Assembly: GCA_030035585.1 (NCBI GenBank)
Contig: CM057463.1
Span: 139,098,736 to 139,162,735 of the forward strand
Length of the DNA stretch: 64,000 bases
Reading direction: 5' to 3'
DNA from: Dugong dugon
Lineage: Eukaryota > Chordata > Mammalia > Sirenia > Dugongidae
This document shows, piece by piece, positions 1-10,705 of the stretch; position 1 is the first letter of the stretch; every line of letters starts with the position of its first letter. Position numbers and translations under genes: made by a program. The notes below the pieces were generated by a model. It saw nothing but the letters and a program-made list of their open reading frames with translations, was not told the DNA's origin and made no database searches.

Positions 1-188
1 TTCCTGTATTGACTTCCTTCTCTTTCCGTCTCAGTTCTTCATGCTCTAATGAGTGTTTCCTGGAATAATCCCCAAATAAACTGCTTAAACTCAGATCCTT
101 GCTTCTGGGGAAATCTAACGATTGGCAATATTGTTGAAGTGCCCCGTATTTGTCCCCAATCTCTCTCTCCGTCCCTACCAAGGGTAAC

Positions 189-553
189 TGTCACAGTGGC
201 GATGGTAATCGGGACGGCGAAGACAGTAACCAACTGCACAACTCTTACAGAGAAGTGGGGCCAGGAGGGTCACTCTGAGGAGTCGACCCCCACTTCAGTC
301 CCAGGAGTTTATTTTATAGCCAATACAGCAATCAATAAGGCAATTAACAAAACAATGGGCTTTGAATGCGGGCAAGGGAGAAGGAATTCAGGTAAACAAG
401 TCAATCAGTAAAGGGACAATAGGTTTGGGAAAACACATCTGGACAAGTCTCGACATGTTGGAGACAAGTCTCAACATGCTGTGCAGCATAGAGGCCTGTG
501 GGGGCTGCAGTTGTCAATAGTGCAGCCACGTTTAAATGGCATATATCCCAACA
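189..553 (-). mobile_element. Solo LTR of an endogenous retrovirus, 365 bp
   Basis: The element starts TG and ends CA on either strand and is flanked by a perfect 6-bp direct repeat, GGTAAC, at 183-188 and 554-559. On the minus strand it reads TGTTGGGATATATGCC near its start and contains a compact TATAAAATAAA block (promoter-like and polyadenylation-like signals together). No retroviral genes adjoin it, so it is a solo LTR. A 6-bp duplication is typical of class II (ERVK-like) elements, but the family is not recognised. The open frame across it at 49-411 is incidental. Confidence 0.75.
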
Positions 554-602
554 GGTAACCACTACATTAGTTTTTTTATTTGTTGTTTGTTATTGTTTTA
601 CT

Positions 603-991
603 AAATATATTAAACCCGTTGCCATTGAGTCGATTCTGACTCATAGCGACCCTATCTCTTAGGGACCCTATAGGGCAGAACAGAACTGCTACAGGGTTTC
701 CAAGGCTGTAAATCTTTATGGAAGCAGACTATTGCATCTTTATCCTGTAGAACAACTGGCAGATTCAAACTGCCAACCTTTCTGTTAGCAGCCAAGAACT
801 TAAACATTGTGCCACTTGTTGTTAGGTGCTATGGAGTTGGTTCTGACTCATAGTGAGCCTATAGGACAGAGTAGAACTGCCCCATAGGGTTTCCAAGGAG
901 CAGTTGGTGGATTCAAACTGCCGACCTTTTGGTTAGCAGCTGTTGCTCTTAACCACTGCACTGCCAGGGCTCCATTGTGCCACTAGTGCTC
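603..991 (-). mobile_element. AfroSINE, minus orientation, split by a second AfroSINE
   Basis: The tail motif CATTGAGTCGATTCTGACTC lies at the left and the head resumes after 984, giving an older copy cut in two. The insert is listed separately. Confidence 0.85.
817..973 (-). mobile_element. AfroSINE inserted into another AfroSINE
   Basis: A nearly complete copy in minus orientation ends at GGCTCC. An 11-bp repeat, ATTGTGCCACT, flanks it at 806-816 and 974-984, which is the target-site duplication. The tail GTTGTTAGGTGCT is the RTE-like form. Confidence 0.88.
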
Positions 992-1171
992 ATTAAATAT
1001 ATTAAAGATATTAGTAACTAACACTGCATTTAAAATTATTTTTAATGATTTTGAATGGTGAATATTTTATACTATATACATTCTTCTGTGTGTGTGTGCT
1101 TTACTAACCATATGTCTAAGATTCGTCCATGGGTTATTTCTAGTTTCTGTGTTGTTGTTTTTTTTTTCTGT

Positions 1172-1395
1172 CACCATATTTTTATGCAAATAAGAAGCAC
1201 CTTCTACATTTGTTTGCCAACCACCTGCTCCGCAGTGAGGTATTTTCATAGGTGCCGCTATGCCAATTTTTTTTTTACAGGGTGCTGCTATAAAAAAAAA
1301 ATTAGCATAGCGTGCCTACAAAAATACCTGGGGTGGGGGAGCAGTTGGCAAACAAATGGAGAAAGCGTGCATTATTTGCTTAAAAAATAAGGTGT
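1172..1395. repeat. Imperfect palindrome, likely a MITE-like DNA transposon
   Basis: Left-arm segments such as CATTTGTTTGCCAAC, GAGGTATTTTCATAGGTG and CGCTATGCCAATTTTT reappear inverted in the right arm as GTTGGCAAACAAATG, TACAAAAATACCT and AAAATTAGCATAGCG. The arms are each about 105 bp and roughly three-quarters identical, around a short AT-rich centre near 1283. I do not recognise the family. Open frames across it are incidental. Confidence 0.7.
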
Positions 1396-1402
1396 ATCAA
1401 CA

Positions 1403-2200
1403 CTGCCATGAACATTTCTGCACATCTCTCCTGGTGCACGTATCAAGATGTCAAGACTATGTGCACCTTGTTCTTTTTTTTTTGGTCACATTTCCTGGTA
1501 AAGACAGGCGATTTGTTACATGTATCTGATTTTATTTCCTTTCAAAACCCCACTAATGTTTTTAAAAGGCAAAAGCCCAGAGAGAAAGGAGGAGAGATGT
1601 TAATAGAATATCAATAAAATTTTTGAATCTGGAAAGTAGGTGGATGAGAGATAAATTGCTTGACAGATCTGAGAAGGCTGAGGGGCAGGAAGGAATAGAA
1701 AACTAATCTGACAGTAACATATACCTCTGGAATATGGGATGAAAGGGCTGACTGAAATATGGTGGACTGACTGAATTCTTTTTACGAAACAGCTGGATTC
1801 CCAAATCACCTTACCTATACCATGTCTAGAGATAACTGTCCCTCACAGCTAGCAGAAAATTCTAGATTTATTCTCTTGACTGGGGGATGCCAGGCACAAT
1901 TGAGGGCAAATGCTGTAATGAAACAAGAAAATCAGTTGAATTTGTGCATATTAAACATTGAGAAATCTACCCTATTCACTTTTCAGAACATTGAAAACAA
2001 AACCTTTACTCTCAATGGACAATTATGGAAGAGTCTTCTGTGTGAGTTCTGACCAACCCATGTGGAAAGATGTAAAGAAAATGACATTGCAGTTTCCCCA
2101 ACAAATGGCCCACATAGATCACCCTACAGGTAAGTTCACAGTTGATAAGACTCACCAGGCCATTAGTCCTAGACTTTCAAATATAAGCATTTAATCAAGG
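1403..2200. other. Intergenic DNA with nothing recognised
   Basis: AT-rich sequence with short open frames only. No repeat family, exon or RNA gene is recognised. Confidence 0.5.
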
Positions 2201-3560
2201 AGACATTTGAGAAAATAATCTCTGACATGAAACATAGAGATCAAAACAAACTGATGAAATCACCTTAGATACTATGTGGAAAGAATACAACCTCAGGAAA
2301 AAGAAACAAGACTCAAACAACATTAATATTCTCAGAGATATAAGAGGATATATGTATCTCTGGAACAAAAACAGAATGACATGAATAACTGAACAGAAAA
2401 CAAAAGCCCATCTCTTGGAAATTAAAAATATGATGAGAAAATTAAAAAATAAAAGATTTGGAAGATAAAGTTGAAGAAACATCCCAGAAAATACATAAAA
2501 TGATGGAGAGTTGGAAAATATGCAAGAAAAGATAATAAAATTAGAGGACCAGTCCAGGAGGTATAAAATTTAAGTAACAAAAATTCCAGAATATAAAAAC
2601 AGAAAAAATGAAGGGTAGCAAAACATCTGTAGAATAATTCAAGAAAACTTCTCCAACTGAGAGCCAATAGTTTTTACACTGAAAGAATCCACCAAGTGCT
2701 TAGCACAATGGGTGAAAATAGTACCATACAAAATCACATTGTGAAATTTCAGAACACTGAGGACAAAGAAAAAAATTTACAAATTTCTGAGATCAGAGGG
2801 TAGAGTGGCAAGGAATAGTTAACATACATATCATAATCATAATGGCTTTCAATTTCTTAACAGCAACACTGGGAGCTAGAAAATAAACATTGCCTTCAGA
2901 ATATAAAGAAAATTATTGATTTTTTTTTCCAACATAGAGTTCTATACCCAGCCAACCTATCAGGTGAGTGTAAGGATAGACTGTAGATGTTTTTCAGCAA
3001 TACAGGTCTCAAAAATTTTATCTCACAGGCATCCTTTCTAGACGCCTGTGACTAGAGGATACTGCAACATAAGACTGCACTGAGTATGGAAGGCAATCTC
3101 CAATTTGGATTACACAGGTCAAAGGGCTCTAGGACAGACTTACTCAAGAGGACAAAATTAGTAAAATGACTGACGTGAATGAATGTACTGAGAGGGAATT
3201 TAGAAAACTTGTGGAGAATCTAGGACTAAATTACTGATAAATATACTGAAAGCAAATAAAAAAATAAGAAATTTATTAACTGGAGGGAAAAGAAAAGGTT
3301 GTTAGCAAGGAATCACATTATGACCTGGTTCTTCTCAAAATAACATAAATAGTCATAATAATGTAAGCACTGAATATTGATCTAATGAAAATATCATACA
3401 AATATATTGGAAAGATGGATTGAAAAAAAATTGCATTGTATCATGAGTTGGGAAGGCAGAGGAAAGTGAGTAGGAAACCAATAGAAAATGCCTAAAACTG
3501 AAAAATCAAAACTTAAAGAATCAATCGTATTGTTTAGTGATAAAAAATGAATATCGGAAG
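2200..3560 (+). mobile_element. Old LINE fragment, HAL1/L1 ORF1-like
   Basis: A-rich sequence includes phrases typical of HAL1-type LINEs, such as TTGTGAAATTTCAGAACACT (2739-2758) and TTCTATACCCAGCCAAC near 2940, followed by text on filtered or accumulated codons too degraded to translate. The orientation is plus. The exact subfamily and ends are uncertain. Confidence 0.5.
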
Positions 3561-3668
3561 ACTCAGCTAACAGAATGGAATGTGATTGCCTCGAGATGAG
3601 AAAATGGGAAAGAGGGATGCTGGAGAAAGCTGCTTTTCTTAAACCATGTAAAATTAATTGACTATACT

Positions 3669-3892
3669 ATGGGATCAGCAAACTTTTTCTGTAAAAGGCC
3701 AGATAATAAATATTTTAGGCTTTATGAACCATTTGGTCTATGAAACAACTACTCAACTCTGTCATTGAAGTGTGAGAGCAGCCATAGACAATACATAAAC
3801 AAATGTATGTGACTGTATTCCAATAAAATTTTATTTACAAAAACAGGTAACAGGCTGGATTTGGCCATCGATGCATAGTTTGCTGATCCCTA
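3669..3892. mobile_element. hAT-Charlie nonautonomous element (MER1-group type)
   Basis: The ends form an inverted pair, GGGATCAGCAAACTTTTT and TAGTTTGCTGATCCC. The body contains GGCCAGATAATAAATATTTT and AATAAAATTTTATTTACAAA, characteristic of a common mammalian hAT MITE. The orientation naming depends on the consensus used. Confidence 0.8.
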
Positions 3893-4321
3893 AAACTATG
3901 TGCATATAAAACTTGGATTAAAAAAATAAAAACATGTTCAAGATAGGATTGGAAGTGAAAAACAAAACAAGCAAAAAAATAAAAACAATTTTAAATGAGA
4001 TAAAAAATAGGAGGACATATAATACCAAATACTTTTTCAAAGTGATATATCAATTTACACTCCCCAAAATAGTATATACAAGAGTTCTCTTAGGCCACAT
4101 CCTCATCAATAGTTGTCTTTCCTCTCAATGTTTGGTGGAACTCATTGTAAATCTGTCTGGGCCCGGTGTTCTCTTAATGGAGTTTTAAAACAACTGTTCA
4201 AATTTTTTAAATTATAACAATATTATACATATTTTATAATTTTTTGAATTGTGTTTTGGAAATTTTTTCTAGGATTCTTTTCCTTTTGTCTAGATTTAAA
4301 AAAAAAATTTTAACTTACATA
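3893..4321. other. AT-rich intergenic spacer
   Basis: Nothing is recognised between the hAT element and the Tigger-like element. An 84-codon frame at 3934-4188 has no family resemblance. Confidence 0.4.
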
Positions 4322-5249
4322 CAGGTTGTCCCTACCTTACAATGTATTCTAGTTATGACAAGCCACACTTATGGCTGTCTGTTTTTTGTTTGGTACATCT
4401 TATTGTTAGTACATCTTCCTGGGAGGAAGTTACGGGAAAATGCATGTAAGAGATGTTAAAAAATTGCTAAGTTAGGTGAACATGCTGCAAGCATTAGATC
4501 ATGATAATATGGTAGACGAGATCGGCGGAAAAATCATTCATATAGCAAAAACGCTGAATTTAGAAACTAATATCACCGATGTGGAACAGCTCATAGATCA
4601 TGAAGAAGGGGAGCTGACAGATCAGGACTTAATAGAATTTGAGGAGGAAAGAGATGCTGAAGAAGAAAAAAATAATGAGGAAGAGGAAGGAGAGAAGTTG
4701 TCAAAAAATTTTACAGTGCAAGGATTAGCTGAAGTTTTTTCTAAACTAAATCAGGGGCTTCAGTTGCTTGAAAGCGTGGACCCAAACACTGGCAGCTTTG
4801 CTGAAGTCAATAGGCAGATTCAGGAAGCAGTGCGATATTACCACGAAATAGATGAAGAAAAAAAGAAAAGAACCATAAGACAACCCTCACTAATTTTGTC
4901 TAGACATGCCAACCCCATTCCCAGGGATAACCCAGGTAATCCAGAACTTTCCACAAGCGGAGTTATTAATGCCACTGACAAAACGTCAATGTGGTCCAAC
5001 TGTTCTTCATCATTGGAATAAATTTTAATGATTTTTTTATGTGTGTATGTATGTTTTAAAATATATCTGTAAGTTTATATGTAATGCTTCCAACCCCCAA
5101 ATACAAATAAAGATTGGATTTATAAAGATACTGATAATAAAAGGCAATAATAATGAAAATTAAAAAAAAAAAAAGAAAAGTTATTCTACCTATGTTAGAA
5201 CCAGCTTACAATGGAGTTGTTGGAATGGAACCCCTGTATGAACTACCTG
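4322..5249 (+). mobile_element. Tigger/pogo-like DNA transposon, internally deleted
   Basis: The left end reads CAGGTTGTCCC directly after a TA, and the right end reads AACTACCTG directly before a TA. That is the TA duplication and terminal inverted repeat of the Tc1/mariner-pogo group, although the inverted repeats are diverged. At about 930 bp it is shorter than a full Tigger (roughly 2.4 kb or more), so the N-terminal helix-turn-helix and DDE region are gone. The retained frame inside is listed next. Confidence 0.7.
4476..5021 (+). pseudogene. C-terminal part of a Tigger/JRK-like transposase, 181-codon open frame
   Basis: The translated frame resembles the C-terminus of Tigger transposases. 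An acidic segment with LIDHEEGELTDQDLIEFEEE (about residues 40-59) matches the family's acidic I-x-E-L-T region. It is followed by a helix with VDPNTGSFAEVNRQI (about 101-115) and YYHEIDEEKKKRT (about 121-133), the Y-R-E-x-EEKKK-like tail. The catalytic DDE region and DNA-binding domain are absent, so it cannot be a transposase. Met at 4476 is only the first ATG and the true frame may extend from the deletion junction. Glu- and Lys-rich composition resembles an acidic coiled segment. Whether it is expressed is unknown. Confidence 0.6.
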
Positions 5250-5310
5250 TATTTAATATGTTTGTATTGGTTTTGTCTTCTCTTCATTTTGTATGTTGTA
5301 GGTTACATCA

Positions 5311-5418
5311 AAGGAGCTCTGGGGGTGCAAGGGTTAAGCGCTTGGCTGATAAGCAAAAAGCTGGCAATTCATACCCACCCAGCTGCTCAGGAGAAAGACC
5401 TGATGACCAGCTTTTGTA
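5311..5418 (+). mobile_element. AfroSINE head fragment, plus orientation
   Basis: GGAGCTCTGGGGGTGCAAGG followed by a tRNA-like B-box area and the AGAAAGACCTGATGA body. It lacks its tail and is abutted by an opposed RTE tail. Confidence 0.75.
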
Positions 5419-5535
5419 CAGATTTGTTGTTGTTGTTGTTAGGTGCTGTTGAGTCGGTTCTGACTCATAGCAACCCTATGAGAACAGAAAGAAACACTGC
5501 CTGGTCCTGGGCTGCCCTCACAATCATTGCTTTAA
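5419..5535 (-). mobile_element. RTE 3'-end fragment, minus orientation
   Basis: (TTG)n, then TAGGTGCTGTTGAGTCGGTT, then CACTGCCTGGTCCTGGGCTG. The same order is seen in the RTE copies at 10706 and 48187. Confidence 0.75.
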
Positions 5536-6344
5536 AATGGCTGAGATATTGACACACCCGTGCATTACCTTCTACTAGTGTCCCATCCCAGTTCAACACT
5601 GGTGAGAATTGTAAAAATTTTATTGCTACTTAATGCCAGTGCTCTACCTGTGATGGGTTTTCATTGCCAGCTGGCTGGTGATCCAGATCTAAACCCTATT
5701 TTAGAGCCTGGAACTAAGTGTTGTAGGTGGGGGTCCCTGTGAAACAGACCCAGAGATGGAAAACTGTGTGCAGGAAAGTTATTGGTGAGCACTCTAGTCT
5801 TGGGGACAGCTGTGAAGGAGCGAAGGAAATTGGGCAGAAGGAGAAGTTATATTGTGATGCAGCAGCAACAAAGGTCTCAGCCAATCCCATGTGGAGCTCA
5901 GGAGTTGGGATGACCTTTAAGAGTTGTCCCCTCCTCATCAAACTTTTCTAGATGCCAGCTACCTCTGGGGAGAGAGGCATAACCTCGGATGAAGCGGATC
6001 GCTTCTGCCAAGGGCAATTCCTGAGGACAGACTCAGCTAAGAACATCAACAGGCAACACTGACAGCATCTGAGGGATGAGTGCTTCGATGCTGAAGGTGT
6101 GATCTTGGGGGTGCACCACTATAATATCATAAAGTTTCTCTCACTACACTACTTTTTATGTATTACATACTTTTTTCCCACAAAAATAGGATGATGCTCT
6201 AAATACGTTTAGCAATTTCTCTCTACTTCTGCCCCACTTAATATATTGTGAACATTTTCTTATGTAAGAAAATGTATTTGAAATGGTAAATTTTGATCTC
6301 CTCTACCAGCCACTCTGTGGCCTGCTTCCTTAAAGATTACAAAC
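5536..6344. other. Intergenic DNA, possibly an old LTR in 5730-6110
   Basis: The segment with CCCTGTGAAACAGACCCAGA and TGTGAAGGAGCGAAGG has the mixed GC-rich texture of an old LTR in minus orientation, but I cannot name it or find a target duplication. No exon is recognised. Confidence 0.3.
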
Positions 6345-6425
6345 TTGGAGACCCTCTGGGGCAGTTTTACTCTGTCCCATAGTGTCACTATGAGTCAGAA
6401 TTGACTCGATGGCAATGGGTTACCC
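6345..6425 (+). mobile_element. AfroSINE tail fragment
   Basis: GGCAGTTTTACTCTGTCCCA followed by ATGAGTCAGAATTGACTCGA. The head is missing. Confidence 0.75.
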
Positions 6426-6439
6426 TAAGTAGCAAGATT

Positions 6440-6645
6440 TGGAGTCCCTGGATGATGCAAATAGTTAACACTGGGCTGCTAACCAAAAGGTTGGAGATTT
6501 GAGTCCACCCAGAGGTGCCTTGGAAGAAAGGCCTGGTGATCTACTTCCAAAAAATCAGTCATTGAATATCCTATAGAGTACAGTTCTACTCTGACACACA
6601 TGGGGTTGCCATGAGTCAGATTGACTTGATGGCAACTAATTTTTT
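6440..6645 (+). mobile_element. AfroSINE, GGAGTCCCTGG subtype
   Basis: The head GGAGTCCCTGGATGATGCAA, a B-box-like GAGTCCACCCAGAGGTGCC and the tail TCAGATTGACTTGATGGCAA are complete. This subtype differs from the GGAGCCCTGGTGG form in its B-box flank and in CAGTTCTACTCTGACACACA. Confidence 0.88.
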
Positions 6646-7289
6646 AAGTAGCCAGGTTTAGTTTTCAAATAACCCTTCCCCTGGCTGTTGTTTATCCTTT
6701 CCGTTTGATACAAAAATTCTGTCATCATCTTAATTTATCAAACAATATGAAGTAAGCTCTGTAACGCCTCCTCTACAAAGATATTCTTTCCTAGACACTT
6801 CTTGAATGGCTTACCCTCTGCAAGATCCCTCAGATGGCTTGAAAGAAGTTTATGGATCAGGTTTGGGTTTTTACATATTACTGACAATATACATCTCTAA
6901 CTACAGGAAGGCTGATGGTGTATATAAGGACCTACAGGGTCTCTAAGGAGGCAGCAAGGAGGATTCCTTATACTCTCAGCTTTGCCCCAGACTGACTCCA
7001 GGAGCCTAGATAAGGGTCTGTCTTTCATAACATAAGTAGTAGGATCCCTTCTCCCTCAAGCCTGCCCCCATGAATGTCCAAAATGAGAAATTATTTCCTA
7101 ATTCCTTAAATTCAATATATGCATACAATTTTATAATTTTATGCATCCTTGTCAAAATTATATTCAGGCATTTTTTGAACAAATATTTCTTCCTACTTCA
7201 CTAACAAGATGAACACTATTGCATTAATTTACAGCTTTTCCTACAAATTTCATTCCTCCTGTTCTTTGGAATTCACCACTCATCTGTCA
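6646..7289. other. Intergenic DNA with nothing recognised
   Basis: No recognised repeat, exon or RNA. Sequence is AT-rich and non-coding in all frames. Confidence 0.45.
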
Positions 7290-8155
7290 GTCTGCCTTGT
7301 GGTGGCTTGCATGTTGCTATGATGCTAGAAGCTATGCCACTAGTATTTCAAATACCAGCAGGGTCACTCATGGTACAGAGGTTTTGTTGGAGTTTCTAGA
7401 CTAAGACAGAATAGGAAGAAAGGTCTGGCAATCTACTTCCAAAAATTCCCCAATGCAAACCTTATACATTACAATAGAATATTGTCAGATATAGTGCTGG
7501 AAGATGAGCCCCCCCTTGGTTGGAAGGCACTTACAATACACAGTAGCGACAATAATACAGAGGACCAGGCAATGCTCATTTTGTTATACATAAGGTCATT
7601 GTTATGGATTGAATTATGTCCCCCAAAAATATGTGTCAACTTGGCTAGGCCATGGTTCCCAGTATTGTGTGGTTGTGATCTGATGTAATTCTCCTATGTG
7701 TTGTAAATCCTAATCTCTATGATATTAATGAGGCAGGATTAGAGGCAGTTATGTTAATGAAGTAGGACACAATCTATAGGATTAGGCTATATCTTGAATC
7801 AATATCTTTTGAGCTATAAAATTGAGAAGCAGAGAGGAGAGGAACTTCATTACCAACAAGTAAGAAGAGCTAGGAGTGGAGTGCATCCTTTGGACCTGGG
7901 GTCCCTATGCTGAGAAACTCCTAGACCCAGGGGAAGATTGATGACAAGGAATTTCCCCTGGAGCTGACAGAGAGAAAACCTTCCCCTGGAGCTGGCACCC
8001 TTAATTTGGACTTCTAGCCTCCTAAACTGTGTGAGAATAAATTTCTTTTTGTTAAAGCCATTGACTTTTGGTATTGCTGTTATAGCAGCATTGGATAACT
8101 AAGACACTCATCATGAATCAGAGACAACCTGATGGCTACTAACAACATTCTTTGA
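7290..8155 (+). mobile_element. SINE/RTE-related element split by an LTR
   Basis: GGCTTGCATGTTGCTATGAT and GACTAAGACAGAATAGGAAG match the body of the tRNA-Gly-headed SINE at 42189. The 3' part, CAGGCAATGCTCATTTTG then CTACTAACAAC, is RTE-tail-like. An LTR at 7600-8106 interrupts it. Confidence 0.65.
7600..8106 (+). mobile_element. MaLR-type solo LTR, 507 bp
   Basis: Begins TGTTATGGATTGAATTATGT and ends GATAACTAAGACA, with AATAAATTTCTTTTTGTTAA near its end. The flanking bases GTCAT and CTCAT are a nearly perfect 5-bp duplication. It lies inside an RTE-related tail. Four more copies of the family are in the window. Confidence 0.85.
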
Positions 8156-8254
8156 AATAAATCTATAATCATTAGGTCTTGCTTCTGACATGAATGGAAA
8201 AAGGGATTCTTTTCCTCTTTTATACTTGTTATGTTAATTACATCTTATTGTGCA

Positions 8255-8640
8255 ATAAAATGTAGCAGTTCAGAGCAGGAGAATTGGAGAAATCATCTTG
8301 TTCAAATTACAGTCGAAATTTTCTAATTAGTTGCATGACGTGCGGCAAGTTATTTAACCTCTTTGGGCTCCAGTTTTATCACTTTGAAAGAAAACACAAT
8401 AATGGGTATCTCAGAGGATTATGCCACTGTCGCTGCAACAGTGAGCTCAAACATAACGATTGTGAGGATGGCACAGGACCAGGCAGTGTTTTGTTGTATG
8501 TGAGGTCGCTATGAGTTGGAATTTATTCAGTGGCACCTAACAACAACACAACAACAACAGAGGATTATAATGAAGGTTTGAAGATATATGAAGTGCTTGA
8601 CTTTCTAGTATATGCTTGATTACTATTTATCATTAGTAAA
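8255..8640 (+). mobile_element. MIR, plus orientation, split by an RTE tail
   Basis: The core includes GCAAGTTATTTAACCTCTTT and the flanks fit a MIR with a later insertion at 8423-8557. It is an ancient repeat shared by mammals. Confidence 0.75.
8423..8557 (+). mobile_element. Short RTE 3' end inserted in a MIR
   Basis: GGCACAGGACCAGGCAGTG then GGCACCTAACAACAACAC. A perfect 11-bp repeat, CAGAGGATTAT, flanks it at 8412-8422 and 8558-8568. It is a severely 5'-truncated LINE insert. Confidence 0.88.
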
Positions 8641-9240
8641 CCTAGCTTTACTGTGTAACCAAATGGGAATTCTGTATCCAGCAGCGTACACCTCCATTTT
8701 GAGAGCTTTGGCTAGGCCAGGGGAGACAGGAAAGTTCTACTTTGAATTTTAATTTAGACAGTGACTTCCACAGATTTGGTTATAGTCTGAGTATTATAGA
8801 AGCCTATGCTACAGATAGATATGTTTTCAAACTAAAGGGGAAGACAAAATGTCTAAAAGAAATATTTCTTAGTCTGTGTTGGATTAACCTTGCAGGAGCT
8901 CCTGCACTAGTGAATCGTTTTCGGGAAGGATGAAGCAGTAGTAGTCACCCAGGTGTACATGATGAGACCCTAGGAAGCAAGGGCATTCTCTCTTGGATAG
9001 TGCAACTCAAAGATCAAGTCAAGGTCCCCTCTTGGGAACTTTTACAGAGGGACACAGACAATAAAAGAAGCATGGCAATCGAGACGCAGAGAAAAGCAAG
9101 ACTACCGTGGCAATTTCTATGGTACTTTTGCTTCTTAGTTCAGATGGCAACTGTGGGAACGGAAAGTTTCTAGTGTTTTGTTGAATTTTTTCTAGAAATC
9201 TTTTGTTGCGTTTCCTCCTCTCCTTATTACAAAATCAATA
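8641..9240. other. Intergenic DNA with nothing recognised
   Basis: No repeat or exon is recognised. The frame at 8742-8933 has no family resemblance. Confidence 0.4.
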
Positions 9241-9900
9241 CAGGCTCATCCCAGAAAAATCAGATATATAGAAAAATACAAGCAACAATACCAACATGAA
9301 AAACCTCTACCCGGAGAAAACCATTATTAGCAACTTAGTGTCTATTCAGTCAAATCTTTTTCTAAAACATGCACACACACACACTATATGTAAAATTTTA
9401 AACAAAAATTTTATATCCTATCTGTAAAAAAGAAACAGTTGCTGTCGAGTCAATTCCAACTCGTATGTGTCCGAATAGAACTATGCTCCATAGCGTTTTC
9501 AATAGCTGATTTTTTGTTAGTGGAATGGCAGGCCTTTCTTCCAAGGCATCTCTGAGTGGACTTTAACCTCCAATATTTCATTAGTAGCTGAACACATTAA
9601 CCATTTGCACTACCTAGGGACTCCATCCTATATTATAGAGTTTTGTAATCTTTTTTTTTCCACTCAACAATATATTTATTTTAATAGAGATATTTCTGCA
9701 TGTTTTTTTTTGGTCCGCATGATATTGTTTTATAGGAATATATTATAATTAAATATGTCATCTTAGGTATGGGTATTTATATATTTTTAAACTTCCACCA
9801 TTGTAACACTGAACAGATTTTTTAAAATGCACATCTTTAATTATTTCCTTAGGAGAAATGCCTAAAGTAGATTGGTTGGAGAACTGTAGTAGTAAAATCA
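9241..9900 (-). mobile_element. Old L1 3'-end fragment, split by an AfroSINE
   Basis: Text such as ATTATTTCCTTAGGAGAAAT and the CACTCAACAATATATTTATT phrase are typical of an old L1 3' UTR read backwards. A short CA run lies at 9371-9386. Subfamily unknown. Confidence 0.5.
9432..9624 (-). mobile_element. AfroSINE, GGAGTCCC subtype, minus orientation
   Basis: TTGCTGTCGAGTCAATTCCA at the tail and CTACCTAGGGACTCC at the head. Interrupts the old L1. Confidence 0.85.
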
Positions 9901-10705
9901 GTTCTCACACAGGTGAGGGTGTGTGTTCCTACCTCTAGGCCATGTCAGAACACCCTGGGCTTCCTACAAATGCTCTCTTCCTGTTCCATTCCAAATGGTT
10001 TGCTTCGCCCTGCCAAGAAATATGCTGGGTTAGTGCTCCCAAGGACCTTGGCCTTTAGGGCTGAATTATATCATGGAATTGTCCTGGAAAACAGATTGTA
10101 AGAAAAGTGGATATAATTATAGTTGACTGATTCAAAGTGAGGCATTCTGTACTAGTTAAATTCCTGTGGGGAGTGATAGATACGTATTCCAGGAAGAAAG
10201 GAATCTGTTTCTCTAATACCTTACTTTGGACAATTACTACAAACTTAGAAGAAAACTGATTTTCTGACTTGGGCCATCACAAATAAATGATTAACTGGCG
10301 AAACTATCATTGATGGTTATGACTATATTGTATATCAAGCTGGTTCAGGGTAAATAAAATAGCACTTAGAGGATTATGCTAAGTAGATTGTGGCAAGTGC
10401 TGTTTAGTTACCTTTGCAATAAAATGCTCTTCTCAGCCTCATGGGGAACATTTTATTGTGGGTTAGGTGAGAGTTTACGGAGCAAATTAATTCCCAATCA
10501 GCAGTCTATACACACCTTGTGTCATAACATTGGTTGCAAATCCCTGAAGCTGTCAGCACTCTCCCCACCTCCTCTCTGGGTTCCCTGTGTCCGTTCGTCT
10601 ATCTTTCCTGCCCCTTTCTGCCTTCTGAACTTTGTTTTTGGGCAAATGCTGCCCTTTTGGTCTTGTATGGTTGATTGTTCTCAGGAGTACATTCCTCATG
10701 TGTAT

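Noticed and set aside
49..411. 120-codon open frame on the plus strand
   Set aside because: It lies across a solo LTR and its flank, with no similarity to any protein I know. It is an incidental frame in repeat DNA.
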